From assembly GCA_019054805.1 (NCBI GenBank), contig JAHQIY010000016.1:1550001-1614000 (forward strand): a DNA stretch of 64,000 nt, written 5' to 3'. Both the position numbers and the translations under genes were made by a program. Below, piece by piece: positions 1-11,880 of the stretch (its first letter is position 1; each line of letters begins with the position of its first letter). Below the pieces are notes generated by a model. The model worked only from the letters and a program-made list of their open reading frames with translations, was not told the DNA's origin and did no database searches. The stretch comes from Brachionus manjavacas. Lineage: Eukaryota > Rotifera > Eurotatoria > Ploima > Brachionidae.

Positions 1-1123
1 AAACTCGGTCCATTGTGGTGAGCTGGTTAAATCAATGCTTTCTTTTTGGATAAAATTCAAGCATTTCTTTTTCAATCGTTCATGATTGAGCTCAAATGCT
101 TCAATTAAAATAGGAATGCAAGTAAGTCTATTCAACTGGCCTTCCATAAAAACAAGACACGAGGTTCGTAAGCCATTCAGTTCCAAGACATCAGCTGCCT
201 TCATAATACTTTGTACATTTTTTTCATTAATGCTCTCGGTTTCTCCTGAGTAAATGAAATTAATAACAAATGGCATTATGTTCGGATCAACTTCTTTTAG
301 CTCAATTACGTTTGAGCTATTTTCCGAGTGGGTTTTAGAATTGTGGTTTAATTGAGGATTCAAGACTGTAGATTCATCTAGCTTACTGAATTTGTCTTTT
401 CGGATTCGGCTTTTATCTGTCTTGTTTTGGACTTGTGGCAATGGAAGAGGCAGAGGAGTTGGTGACATGGTAGAGACCAAGTCGACTAAATTTTTTAGAA
501 CTGGAGACCGAGCCGATATAATGCACCTATGAGCTGGATATCTTATCTCATTTATATTGAGAAAGCAATCAGCATAATTTTGACTTTTGAGCAAGTTTTT
601 CATATCACGAATAAACTCGTACTTGGCTTTAAAATCATCGGTCATTTTGTCACATTTGACTTGAATTTTTTCATTTGTTTTAGATAAATATTCATTTATT
701 TCCTTTAAATTGGTAATTTGTGTTTTGAGCTCGTCGTTTTGGCGGCGCAAATTGGCTATTTGTTTTTTTAGATCCTCATTTGTCCGAATATCCGAGTCAA
801 TCCGATTAAGCTTGTGCTGCAGGTCGAATATTTCGGCATCTTTTTTGTCCAGGATTATTTTTAAAGTTTTGTAAGACGGAGCACATTTTATACCTTTAGA
901 AATATTATTATTAAACAAATTATTAATAATTATTAAATAATTAGCAAAATTTTTATTAAATTTTATTTTTATTACAAATTGATGATGGTGCATCTAGGTT
1001 TTTAGCAGGACGGCAAATGTCACATAATAAAAAATTTCTTCCGCAAGTTTCACAGCTTCTAAGAACGTCGTTGGATCGTTTTTCGTGCTTTTTACATTCT
1101 CTTTTGCGTCTAGCTGAATCCAT
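1..1123 (-). CDS. BTB-domain protein with N-terminal zinc cluster and coiled coil (5' part of gene, runs off the window)
   Basis: Two exons are visible on the minus strand, 1123-976 and 893-1, separated by an 82-bp GT-AG intron that splits a Cys codon. The start Met at 1123 is followed by a short Cys/His-rich segment (SCETCGRN, then CDIC, then CIKC), which suggests a B-box-like or treble-clef zinc fold. A heptad-rich coiled coil of about 80 residues comes next. The BTB fold begins at NYADCFLNINEIRYPAHR and resumes at IMPFVINFIYSGE after a Ser/Pro-rich insertion of about 50 residues. The sequence then runs towards a BACK-like helix pair and leaves the window open. BTB proteins of this kind are usually Cullin-3 adaptors or transcription cofactors. 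The substrate cannot be told, because the C-terminal half (Kelch, MATH or other) lies outside the window. The insertion inside the BTB fold is unusual. Confidence 0.8.
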
Positions 1124-2220
1124 GTTTTTACAACTTTTCCAAATATGAGCTATGTTAATATATTTTGTTTAAATTACATTGAGATTAAAATGAGATGTAA
1201 TTTGAATTTTTTTTCTCAATAACAATAACAAATCAAATACCTAAGAGAATTTAATGCGTTCTATTTTTCCAAAAAATAATAACAGGAGAGTTGAAACGAA
1301 TAAGTGAGCGTGTTGAACAATTATTTAAAAGGTGACAAAAATTGAATTTTTTAAATTTTTTTTAATATTTTTATTGAATTAATTATTAAGGTTTATGCCA
1401 TGTTCTATCAGTGTAACTATGGATATAGTGATTTATAATTTTAAACATCGAAAGTGTTCTTACTGGTATTTGTTTACTAAATTTTTTTTTACATTTTTAG
1501 CTATTCCCTAATCTTAAGAGTCCATGAATACTATTTGATCTACCAAATATTGATCAGTTGAATTTGACTTTTTTTAATATATTTATTATATAAATATTAC
1601 ATCATTACCGGTAAGTTGGAGGTGAAGCTTTACCATATTTACAAAGGTTAAATCTTTAGGGTTTCCTTTTTAATAAAATAATAATAAATACAAATAAAAC
1701 CATAGCAATAAAGCAAATTTATTAAATAATTTAAAAAAATACTTGTTTTCATGATATTAATCAATGGATATCGAAGGTTATGAATTTGAGAATAAAAATA
1801 ATAAACTAGTTAAATTAAAACATTTAAGACTGAGTTTCAAAATTAATGAATTGCCTCTTCAGGGAAAATGTAAAAAAAGAGAAAAAATTTTAATTTTACC
1901 TTTTTTTATCAAAATCACATTAGATTTTCTTTAAGTAAACCATTTCATTGAATCTTCATAAAAGCGTTTGACTGAATATTGGACCAAAAGAAACGCGTTT
2001 TAAATTTTTAAAGATTCAATATTTTATTTAAAATATCTTAATCAGCTTAATCTTAATCTAATTTTGATTTAAAATTAATTTTTTGTAATAATTTGTCATT
2101 TTTTAAATATAAGGTTCAAAGGCATTAGCAATTCGTAAAAACTCTGAAAATGGCTTTTTAATAGAAAAAAAAAGTTTCTAATCTTAAAATTGTTTTTTTT
2201 TGAATATTTATCAATTTTTA

Positions 2221-2308
2221 AAATAATTTTGTTTTAAATGATATTTAAAATAATTTTGTTTTAAATGATATTTAAAATAATTTTGTTTTAAATGATATTT
2301 AAAATAAT
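2221..2308. repeat. 27-bp tandem repeat, about 3.2 copies
   Basis: The motif GTTTTAAATGATATTT recurs at 2231, 2258 and 2285 with an exact 27-bp period and essentially no divergence, which implies a recent expansion. Confidence 0.9.
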
Positions 2309-2552
2309 CAAAACAAAGTCAAATTGTGAAAATTGATGCAAACAATAAACAAAAAAAGAAAAACTCTATTTTCCTATAAAAATAATTAAAAGTTATCTCA
2401 AAGGTTTTTAATAAAAACTTTGATTTTCAGATGTTAATTTACTTTTATTATTTATTTATTCAAATTCGTCTTTTGTATTTTAGCTGATTTTATTTTTATC
2501 AAACCATACTTTAAAATAATATTTTTAATTTTCTTTTTTGATTTTTATTTTG

Positions 2553-2618
2553 TAATCTAATAGAGCTTTAACTCGGAACAGATCAAAACATAAGTTAATA
2601 ATTTATTTATTTTAAAAT
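2553..2618 (+). mobile_element. Diverged LINE 3' tail
   Basis: The segment around GAGCTTTAACTCGGAACAG, preceded by a T-rich stretch and followed by an A/T-rich tail, matches the 3' end of the LINE family clustered at 10.7-12.6 kb. Several substitutions separate it from the fresher copies. Confidence 0.45.
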
Positions 2619-3660
2619 ATTGAGGGAATAATTCTAGGATTCTCAAGAATGGATTAATGACTAAATTTTAGTCCCTCATGTTTTAAATGTAAGATTTAAA
2701 GCTAAGTTTTAGTAGCAACTAATAAAAATATTTTCAAGTTTATTAAAAAATTAAAAAAAAGGTAAAAAAAAGGCAAGAAATTGTTTTTGTAACTATAAAT
2801 ACTTTTATTATCACTAAAATAATTTACTTTATAAGAATGCTTTTATAAATAAACAAAATTTTTAATTTATAAAAACTCTATTCATCTAAAAGATCTTTTT
2901 TACATGAGAATTATTTCCAAAATTTTAATATGATTTTTTCATCATATTCTAAAATGATTGATTTGCGAAGCGAACCCGATTGAAGTTTTGTTGAAATAAT
3001 GGACTCCTAAGGCACTCAAGCAATTGCCAGATAAAAATAAAAATATAAAATAAAAAAAAACGTCAAGAATTTTGGAATTTAGAAGTCATCTTAATATATT
3101 TACATTTTTAGTTCGGACTAAAAGAAAAGTGTTTTTGAATGGAAAAAGATTTTTATGAGTAAAAAATACTTTTATCTCAATAAAATCGTTTTAAACCTTT
3201 AATTTATTTTATTTGGATACAAGTAAATTTGTAAAGGTGAAGCTAAATTGAAATAAAAAAAGTATAAGCCAAAAGAAAACTGCAAATTTTAAAATTAAAA
3301 AAATATTCTCAAAAAATTGAATTCTGATTTGTTTATTATGCTAAAAACATGGAAAATTCAATAAGATCAAGATTTTACACACTAATGTTAGAAAACTAAT
3401 TTGAAACTATGAACAATTGAAAATTCTTCATAGGAACTTTTTACTTTAAAGGCATCAATAAAATAATCTTTTAAAAAACTAGATTGATTTATTTAAATTT
3501 TAATTAAATGATGTACAAAAAAATGTTTAAATTGTTGATAAAAATCCATAAAAGCATTCAATTTATAAAAAAAAATAAAAAATTTTAAATTATTCTTCTA
3601 GGAAATTTTAACTTTTTGATCTATCAGGTAATGCAAAAATAAGTAATTTTGTTTTCTTTT

Positions 3661-5397
3661 TCAAACAGTAGTTTCACTGTTTAACTTGAGAACAAATTTA
3701 TTTCGTTTGGGATCTAAAATGTCTTCAATTAAGTTAAATCTTGGCAAACGTTTGCATGTACACATCAATGTAACGTCATTTTGTTTTAAAACAAACATTA
3801 AATTGTCTTCCAAGGACTCATACAGGGCCAAATCGCTGATCAAAATCCAATTTTGCTCAATTTTTTTGTGAAATTGCGGATTCAAAAAGCCATTTATTTG
3901 AGCTCTTTCATTAAATATTAATTTTTCTTCGATTAAATACCTTTGCAAAAAAGACTTTGGTGACATGTCATAGGAAACACATTGGGCCAAATGAGCCAAA
4001 ATGTCCTCTCTGGAAAAAAATGGCTGTTGGCGAGTTATTCGCAAATAGCGGCGTAAATCACGGGCTATGGGTGTAAAAATGGCCTGGGCTGCTTCCAAAG
4101 GCTCCATCAAATTGTTTGAATTGTTGCTTGAATTGTTGTCGTAATGATAGCGACGAATATGAGCGAACGCTTCCTCGGTGGAAGTCAATAGCCTAGCTCG
4201 CCGCTTGCGCAGTCTTCGTTCATACTCGTACTCTTCATAAAATCTGTCATTGGCACTAAAATTGCCACCAATAACACTTTTCGAGTCCGCATTCATCCTG
4301 GACGCAGACTTTTTCTTGGACATTAAATTTGTCTCAGTTTTGACTGACTGATTGTCATCAAAATCGTCATTGAAGTTTCTGGACGTTGCTGACATATTCC
4401 TGGATCGTTTTTTTTCCACGGCCTGCTCGATCTGGGACAATTGAGGGCCGCGTCGGCGATGAGCGTTCTCCAACCACGGATTATATGCCTTGAAATCCTT
4501 GTAATAATTTTCTAGCAGGAATACGGCCGCTTTTTGAATGCTCATCTTGCCCACTGCATACTCTGCCTGTTCTCCATCCGGTGATCTCACTACTTTGATC
4601 ACAAACTCGGACTTGACGTGCCTTAGCTCAAGCACAAACACTGAAATCACATAAATAAATAGAAGAACGTCCACATAAGACTCGGTAAACTGTAAAATGC
4701 GGTAATAGTCCTGGACTTTGTTGTCCATTATGCGAATGACATAGAATAACCAGTAGGAGAATGTCATGATGCACATTAAGAACAAAATAACTAGTTTGAG
4801 TTCGTATGCTCTTGGCAAGCTGGTTCTAGGTTTGCGCGCAAATATCGCCCATGTACCAAATAATAGGATAAAAAGTTTAAAAGATATGCCTATTAGGATG
4901 CTCTCGCACTCTAAACCACATTCGGATATTTGCCAATTTTGGTAGTAGCTTAATCTTGGAAATATGATGAACAAAATGGGACTAACAAATGAGCAGACTG
5001 AGGCACAAAAAATGCATATGAAACCAAAGTATTTGTGAATTTTGTTTATTAATTTCTTCAAAATGCCCTCTTGTGGACGCTGATCGCCAATTTCGAAGAA
5101 AAAATTTCGACTCTCTTTTGAGTAGAGTCCACCCGGTCTGCCATTGAAATGGGACGAGCGGCCATCTTCGGTCATATCGTCATTAAAGTCACTGAAATCG
5201 CCCGTGATCGCAGTGGCATTATCGCCCCAGTCTTGTTGTGGCAGAATTTGCACCTGAATTTGCTGGGATTGCGTTTGGTTTGTCTGAATTTGCTGGTGAG
5301 TTTGATAATGCTGAACATGGTCTGGATTCATGTCGTAAATGTTCTGGCTGGGAAAAAACTCCTGTCTCTCGACATAGTTGTTCATGTACTGGGACAT
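3661..5397 (-). CDS. VANGL: Van Gogh-like / Strabismus planar cell polarity membrane protein
   Basis: The 578-residue protein is encoded in one exon with ATG at 5397. Its order of parts is that of Vang/Vangl: a Gln/Asp-rich cytosolic N-terminus, four membrane helices at about residues 123-146, 164-187, 201-221 and 241-257, then a long cytosolic tail carrying the conserved FVIKVVRSPDGE and AYNPWLE motifs. It ends in ETTV, a class I PDZ ligand equivalent to the ETSV of vertebrate Vangl2. In the family this core planar-polarity protein recruits Prickle and Dishevelled at cell junctions. The tail has a basic, Ser/Asn-rich insertion of about 120 residues (roughly 315-440) not typical of vertebrate members. 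The gene is transcribed away from PMVK, with about 380 bp between the two starts. The lack of introns is notable, since vertebrate orthologues have several. Confidence 0.95.
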   Translation of the reverse strand: MSQYMNNYVERQEFFPSQNIYDMNPDHVQHYQTHQQIQTNQTQSQQIQVQILPQQDWGDNATAITGDFSDFNDDMTEDGRSSHFNGRPGGLYSKESRNFFFEIGDQRPQEGILKKLINKIHKYFGFICIFCASVCSFVSPILFIIFPRLSYYQNWQISECGLECESILIGISFKLFILLFGTWAIFARKPRTSLPRAYELKLVILFLMCIMTFSYWLFYVIRIMDNKVQDYYRILQFTESYVDVLLFIYVISVFVLELRHVKSEFVIKVVRSPDGEQAEYAVGKMSIQKAAVFLLENYYKDFKAYNPWLENAHRRRGPQLSQIEQAVEKKRSRNMSATSRNFNDDFDDNQSVKTETNLMSKKKSASRMNADSKSVIGGNFSANDRFYEEYEYERRLRKRRARLLTSTEEAFAHIRRYHYDNNSSNNSNNLMEPLEAAQAIFTPIARDLRRYLRITRQQPFFSREDILAHLAQCVSYDMSPKSFLQRYLIEEKLIFNERAQINGFLNPQFHKKIEQNWILISDLALYESLEDNLMFVLKQNDVTLMCTCKRLPRFNLIEDILDPKRNKFVLKLNSETTV

Positions 5398-5780
5398 GGC
5401 AGTATTTATTCGGGAACTCTCAAACAGAAGAATTAAAAAAAATAATTAACAAAATAGCTGGTCTTAAATTTTTAATTTTTTTATTTAAATAAAAAAAAGC
5501 TTTTAAAATTTAAGATTTTTATTTACTCTAGTTTAAGAACATTTGTCCATGTGATCAAAATTTAAGCTCGATCAACTAGATCTCATCTCAAGTGCATACA
5601 CTTGATTAAGAAGAAAAATTAATTTCAGATAGACTGGAATTGGATCGAGTGTCACGTGGTTAAAAGGTTTAAACTAATACTTACCAATTACAAAAGAAAG
5701 GTTAATAATTTTATTCAAAATTTTAAAAGTACATAGCAAAATAGAGAAAATAATTCTTGAAAATATTTCTCATTTTCAAA
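5398..5780. promoter_or_regulatory. Divergent promoter interval between VANGL and PMVK
   Basis: The 383 bp between the two start codons must hold both 5' UTRs and promoters. No convincing TATA box stands out in the AT-rich background. A perfect E-box (CACGTG, 5653-5658) is the only clear palindromic site. Confidence 0.4.
5653..5658. promoter_or_regulatory. E-box CACGTG upstream of PMVK
   Basis: The context is TCACGTGG, about 123 bp upstream of the PMVK start. Such palindromes bind bHLH-zip factors (SREBP, USF, MITF class). PMVK is a sterol-pathway gene in animals, so SREBP-type control is conceivable, but a single 6-bp site can occur by chance. Confidence 0.25.
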
Positions 5781-6404
5781 ATGAGTCAAAATAATGATGT
5801 GATTTTGGTTTTTTTGTTAAGTGGCAAACGAAAGTCTGGCAAGGATTTCATAAGTCAAAAGTTGCTGGACCATTTTAGGACACATGAGAGGATATGTCTT
5901 GTGCCGATTACGATATCGGCCCCACTAAAGCAAGCGTATGCCAAAGAAAATGGACTAAATTACGAAAAGCTACTGGACTCAAGCGAGTATAAAGAGACTT
6001 ATCGGCAAAAAATGATCGAGTGGAGTGATAAGAAACGGGATATTGACCCGGGATATTTTTGTAGATGGGCTGTGAATGACACACTGTCAAAGTTGGACTA
6101 TAAAAAATTATCTAATAAATTTTTAGTTTTTCTAGTTACTGACGTCCGGCGTAAAACAGATGTAGAATTTTTTAGGCAAACTTTTCCCGCAAAAGCCAAG
6201 ACTGTCAGAGTGGAATCGGATGAGTTGTCTCGTAAAGAAAGAAATTGGATTTTTACTCAAGGTGTCGATGATGTCAAGTCCGAATGTGATTTAGACGATG
6301 TGAACAATTTTGACTTTAAAATAAACAATAATAATAATAATAAAGAAGAAATGATTTTTCAATTAAATTCATTGATAGATTTTATTGAAAATTTAAAGGA
6401 TTGA
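5781..6404 (+). CDS. PMVK: Phosphomevalonate kinase, animal type
   Basis: I chose the ATG at 5781, giving 207 residues, since no ATG lies upstream in frame. The protein opens with a beta strand and a P-loop variant SGKRKSGKD (residues 14-22) typical of animal PMVK, which belongs to the nucleoside-monophosphate-kinase fold and not the GHMP fold of fungi and plants. The motifs ISAPLKQAYAKENGL, YRQKMIEWSD and VTDVRRKTDVEFF follow the family order. The enzyme converts mevalonate-5-phosphate to the diphosphate in isoprenoid synthesis. The C-terminus lacks the Ser-Arg-Leu peroxisomal ending of the human enzyme and carries an Asn run from an AAT repeat, so it is probably cytosolic. There is no intron. 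Confidence 0.92.
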   Translation: MSQNNDVILVFLLSGKRKSGKDFISQKLLDHFRTHERICLVPITISAPLKQAYAKENGLNYEKLLDSSEYKETYRQKMIEWSDKKRDIDPGYFCRWAVNDTLSKLDYKKLSNKFLVFLVTDVRRKTDVEFFRQTFPAKAKTVRVESDELSRKERNWIFTQGVDDVKSECDLDDVNNFDFKINNNNNNKEEMIFQLNSLIDFIENLKD

Positions 6405-6497
6405 AATTTTTAAATTTATTTTTATAAATTTTTTAAAATTACACAAACTCAAATTTTTTTTAGCTCTAGTCTCAAGTATGAAAATTTTTTTAAATTT

Positions 6498-7490
6498 TTA
6501 GCAATATTTTCTTAAAAGATCCAAATCTTCCGGACTCAAATCTAAACAAGCAGCCCATTCTTTGTCACTAATCGCATCATCATTGTTCGAGTCACACTCG
6601 TTCAAAAATGGTTGAATACAGTTCTCCAAAGCTTTTATAGAGCTAATTAATGTGCTCAATTCTTCTTTTTGAATCAAGCTAAAAAGAAAATGTGATAAAA
6701 TATATCATCATTTAAATATTTTCTCTTACTGATCGTTAGATTTGTCCAATTGACAAAATTCAAATGCAACGCCAGCAGTCCAATATTTTTCAACATTTTT
6801 ATTCTTCAATTTTTCGGCCAATTCGACCAAATTTACATATTTGGGATCCAAATCTTTTCTCTCATCCTTTAAGTAAATAATTAAATCTTATCAAGCTTAA
6901 TATTGCTAATTCTTTGTACTAAAATGAGTAAGACTTCGTTCATCCATTGTTTCATGCGTGCTGGAAACACTTCCTTTTCTTCTGAAGAACATTCCCCGAT
7001 ATCTAGTTAAATAAATTTTCGAATATTTTTTTTTCTAAATTAAAATAGATTAAATTACATCTGCATTCGCCATAATAGTCTAATTTTTCGTCCAAAATTG
7101 AAGCATCACTACACTTGCTATCAGAGTTTTTACACCAGCATTTCTGGCGGTAAAAATGGCAATCAGATTCAAAGGTTTTGTTGGATGTGGAGCAAATTTT
7201 TTGCCTATCATCTTTTGGAGCATCACATGTTTCAATGCATTGACAAGTTGGCTTGGAGTCCAAGATCACACATTGTTCGCCTGTGACGCATTTATGGCTT
7301 TCACATATGTCTACTGCATTTTCGGGCTGTACATCGAGCAAGTCCATATCCGGCTCGATTACTGACACTTGCAGGCTCATGTCATCCTTTAAAATTCACA
7401 TGTTATTTCAGCTATTTATTTTGATGAAGCACTTACGGCCATGGTTAATGATAAAATACCAACAACTACCAAGATAGATAACACTTTCAT
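6498..7490 (-). CDS. SPARC: SPARC / osteonectin-type matricellular protein
   Basis: Five exons join in frame: 7490-7437, 7386-7059, 7002-6920, 6866-6730 and 6678-6498, giving 260 residues. The introns are 50-56 bp, all GT-AG. Exon 1 is an 18-residue hydrophobic signal peptide. Exon 2 holds a short acidic segment and a follistatin/Kazal-like domain with the expected Cys ladder. Exons 3-5 encode the extracellular calcium-binding domain, with FPARMKQWMNEVL, an EF-hand-like WTAGVAFEFCQLDKS, and the final EF-hand DSNNDDAISDKEW flanked by Cys. SPARC is secreted, binds calcium and collagen IV, and tunes basement membranes. The acidic N-terminal region is shorter than in vertebrates. Its 3' end converges on PMVK with only 93 bp between the stop codons. 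Confidence 0.93.
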
Positions 7491-10400
7491 TTTCTATTCT
7501 CTAAACAATAATTAACTGATAATTGAAAGTTTAAATATAAGAATTTTAAATATCGATAGGGAATAGATTAGTGAATACCAAATGTGATTTTTCGGTTTGA
7601 AATTTAAAGCGAAAAAATTAATAAACTTAGTTATCTAATCCTAAGAACAATTAAAAATAATGATTCATACAAAAAAAGAAAATTCTGCGCCTATTTTTCC
7701 AACGGCACATCAATTTAAGCTATTCATTTGTTTGCTTAGAAGATATTTCTTAATTTTCGTTTCTTCGATTGATATTTCTTTAACTTTCTAGAATCAAAAA
7801 CAATTTGATTTTTCATTCAACTATTTTGATTCCAATGAGTAAACTAATCTCAGCAAAATTCTTCTAAATATATCATCGAGTTTAAACGACTTATCTTTAA
7901 TTTGTATTCTAAAAATTTATATTTGATATATCATCAATTTTTTCCTAACTTTTATTCAGACCATAAATATGATAAATTCTGTTTACAAGCCAATTGCTGC
8001 AATTAATCGTGATATTTTAATCCATTAAACACAAAATTTATATTTGATTAATCCCTTGATGCCAACAGATAAGCTCAGCAATACTAAAAAATCCCAGCTA
8101 AATTTACTTTTATGCTTTAATTTTTTGAGTTAACATAAATTAAATTAACAACATCCGATTGATTTAGATATTTTTGAAAAAAAAAAACTTCAATTTTATA
8201 GAAGAACTGGTCGAGATAAATCATTAACTAGTTGATTTGCTTAAGGGGTTATGAAGCCTCTGTGAGTCTCTGTCAACAGTTGGTTTTAGATTTCAGAAAT
8301 TAAAGCCAAAAATTACCACTCTTGTTTAAATGGTTTAGTTCTTAAAAAAACAAATATATCTAAATTTTAATTAAATGCTGAAATCGAACTGGAATCTATC
8401 TAACTGAGTAAATGCTTTTAACTTCTGGGCTAATATCTTTCAGTGCGCAATTCTATTTAGAACAAACAGACTATCGATTTTGGCTGTAATTTGGTATCAA
8501 TTTAGTTTTCTGGTCATTATTATTTATTTAAAATAGCACAATTACCATGCTTCTTTCAATAGAGATAATAATCTTCAAAGAGAAACGCTTAAATTTTGGA
8601 ATAATTAATTTTTATCTTTTGAATGTTTTTTCAAGATTCTCAGCGAGGATTAGAATTTACAAAGATTAAGGAATTTTTGTTCGCTTTTAGACAATGAACT
8701 CTATCATAAAAAATTCCATTCTGAAAAAAGTTTGAGCCTCTTTAGCTCTAGATATGAACGGAAAATAACATGAAAAATTGTTCAGCTTAATTTATAAATA
8801 ATATTTTTAAAAAGTTAATTTAATTATAAAAAATTAACTTCCTGTTCCGAACATTGTTTGCAATGCAATGCCGCTAAATAGAATCGAGATACCAGCTATT
8901 TATAAAGCGTTGAGAACAGATGCAGCTAATGAATACACTGGTATTAGCTACAGTAAATGATTGTAGAAAATTCTAAGATTTATCTGGCGGTTAATGTTAG
9001 CATAAAAAAATTGTTTATTTTTATTAAAAGTTTATTCACTTTTTAAAATCATGCTCTTTATCTAAAAATTAACCTGAAATTAATATTAAATTGTTTCCAT
9101 TGCATTTAAAGATTGTTTGGTAAACTCGATGAAAAAATTACAACTGAGTTTAATCTATTACATAATTTTTGAACTGTTATTTCATCTTATCATAGAATAT
9201 TAATTTCTGATCAAAAATAAATAAATATAAAGAATAGAATTTTAAATGATAAATCGAAATTTATATTAATTTCCGCTCTATAAATGATCAATCAAAAAAT
9301 ATATGATATTTTGATTTGTTTAAGGCCTTTCAAGTTCTTTTATAATTTATTCCGGGTACAATCAATATTCAATCATAAATATTATCTAAAAAAATCAAAG
9401 AAATAAAGCTAATCAGGTCATTTGAATTTGCTAATTAACTAAGTGAAAAAACAAAATTAAATAAAAATTTAACGACTGATGATGATAACAAGATACAAAA
9501 AACGGTAAAATTTTCACAGAAATTTTCATGTGTGTAAAAATATTAAATATAGTAGAGAAAAAAACTTTTAAATTAAGCTTTTGAAATGCCCAAACAAAAT
9601 TATGCATGATTTTAGCAGAATTTAAACAAATTTCAATAAATTTACTAGATTTTACTCAACTTTTCTAATTTGTATATTTTTAGTAAAATCTCACTTCGAA
9701 AGAAATCATTATATTGTAAGAAAACACAGAAATTTAAATTTTTCGTAAAAAAAACGAATTTTGTCTCTAAATTTGAAATATTTTAAAGATGTCAAGAATA
9801 TTTGTTCCTTTTTGTTCAAAGGAAAATATAATAAAAAATGGTTTGTCAATTTTCCGAATTTAATTACTAAATTTAATCTTTCAAAGAATTAAGGAAATTT
9901 AAAATAAAATTAATTTTATCTATAAAAGCTAAATAATTAATTGAAACGACTTTGAATTTTAAAATCAACACACATTACAAGCTGTAAATAAAATGAATTT
10001 AATTATTTTAGTTGAAACTTAAAATTGAAATTAATTTTGAAGACTATATAAGCAAAAATAAAATAATATTTAAAATGATATAATATTAGATATTTATTTT
10101 AATTATGCTAGTTTATCTGAAACAAACTAAATTTTTAATAGAAATACTATAATTTCAAATTTCTCCTAATTAAAAAAAAATTTCCCCTCTTGATTACAGT
10201 ATAGTCATATATGGAATCATCTAATTTTCTAATTATTTAAAATGTAAACTTTTGAGATAGAATAGATCAAATTAATTATGAATTAAAAATTAAATTTAAT
10301 AAAATAAAATTTATGAAGATTTTTAGTTTTCTTTGATAAAATTTTAATTGTAATTTAGTAAATTGTTTTATCTAAAAATCAAGAATTCAAATTGAAGTAG

Positions 10401-10719
10401 AGAAATTGAGTTTGGATAATTTTCAATCATTAGCGGTAATGTGAAATTTTAATATAAAAATTATAATACAGAAAAAGAAAAGCGTTAAATTTTTTTTCTA
10501 ATTGTACAAAACTGGCTCTGCAAACAGAATAATATTGTGCAAATTTGTACAGAAGAATTCTAAACTCTGCAAAAACTATACAATTTATTGAATTATTTTA
10601 ATCAAATTTCTTTTCAGAGTTTTTTCTTTTCAAAATTCATTTTTACAAATTTGTAAGTTTTGTCTAAGAATTTTGATAAATTCTAATTTTAATGTTAAAG
10701 GTCACAATTAATACGTAAA
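7491..10719. other. Gene-poor AT-rich spacer
   Basis: I find no open frame of coding character in this 3.2 kb. The only structured item is a tRNA-like relic near 8.4 kb. Slightly less AT-rich patches at about 8240-8290 and 8820-8960 have no coding sense that I can recognise. Confidence 0.55.
8370..8455 (-). repeat. tRNA-like segment, possible SINE head
   Basis: On the minus strand an A-box match (TAGCCCAGAAG, 8432-8422) is followed 31 nt later by a near B-box (AGTTCGATTTC, 8390-8380), the spacing of an internal RNA polymerase III promoter. The T-stem and acceptor stem do not pair well, so this is not a working tRNA. A tRNA-derived SINE head or a tRNA pseudogene explains it best. Confidence 0.35.
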
Positions 10720-10723
10720 CAAT

Positions 10724-11140
10724 TAAAGATGTCAAACTGATTGAAGAATATAAAGCAAGTTTTGAAACCTGTATCGTGTAACTCTTTATTTCAATATATC
10801 TAATTTTCAATTTTCATCTATTTTAAGAAATTAAGTTTCTAAGTACTAAATTTGATTCTAAATTAAATTTTGATACATTGGTTGACGAAATAAAAGAACG
10901 TTCCTGAAACCTAAACTATGTAAACCTGAATGACCTAAAACTCTCATTATCATATATCTATTTTTTATTCCAGGTTATTAACTCTTACAAACTTTATTCA
11001 TATATTTATTTTTATTTTTTGATTTTATTTTACTTAACTTTTTTAATTTTTAATTTTACTTAACTTAATTTTTTATTTTTTATTTTTATTCTGAAGGAGC
11101 TTTAGCTCGGTACAGTTAACAAATAAATAAATAAAATAAA
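10724..11140 (+). mobile_element. 5'-truncated LINE 3' end, copy 1
   Basis: A short coding remnant reads VKLIEEYKASFE and matches VRLVEEYKEGFE in the copy at 12.2 kb. Both copies then share a segment around CTATGTAAAC, a T-rich 3' UTR, and the terminal CTGAAGGAGCTTTAGCTCGG stem-loop followed by an AAATAAATAAA tail. It is a dead, 5'-truncated non-LTR insertion on the plus strand. Confidence 0.7.
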
Positions 11141-11880
11141 AACCTATTTTAAGCTATTTAATTTTTATTACACTTTTACTTGTTTTCTTTTTTTTTATCT
11201 TATTTAACTTTATTTCATTTTGGCTTAAATTTTTTGGGGGTGACAAAATTAGTTTTTTTAAGATGACAAAAATAACTAAAACTGGTGAGCTGTCTATAAA
11301 AAACTAATTATTCTGACAAAAAAACTGAATGACTGACAAATATATTGAGATGACTACTTCAATTTTTTACTTATCTAATGACAGAAGGAGTTTTATTACT
11401 CAGAGCCATTTCAAATTTAAATAAACAATTTAAAAAAAAACTTAATAATTTTGCACTGTCAAAATAACACCTATTCTATAGAAAGGTTTATTATATTTTA
11501 TTTTAGTTCTAATTAAGCTCTATAATAATGCAATTCTCTAAGATTGTAAGGAATGAACTTAAATGTTGACGTTTTCTCTTAGTTGACTCTAGCTTGATGA
11601 GGAGATTTGGACAAAACGGTTTGTCATAATCGTCTGGAACTTCCTTCCGATTTTGGTGCCATAGTTCTAGATTTTGATTTTTATTGTCACCTCAAAATAA
11701 TTAAATTTTTGTAATAATAATTAATTAGTGAATCAGAAAGTATTTTTGTCACTTAAATCATTATTTCATCAGTGATTTAATTTATTTGTCATCATATGTA
11801 GTTTTTCTGTCAATTCATTAATAGATGGCCTTTCATTTTTATTTATTATGAATAAGAGGTTTATTTTTTATTTTGATTTT
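11141..11880. other. Spacer between LINE tails
   Basis: The sequence is AT-rich with no gene that I can support. It is probably eroded LINE or host spacer. Confidence 0.45.

Larger units (their letters stand above)
1124..3660. other. Gene-free AT-rich spacer
   Basis: I see no supported gene here. The stretch is dominated by A/T runs. It contains a 27-bp tandem repeat (2221-2308) and a weathered LINE 3' tail (about 2553-2618), both listed separately. The 3' side abuts the end of the Van Gogh-like gene, so part of it may be 3' UTR. Confidence 0.6.

Noticed and set aside
5757-5780. Eight-codon upstream extension of PMVK from a TTG
   Set aside because: There is no ATG in it, and the family start aligns with the ATG at 5781.
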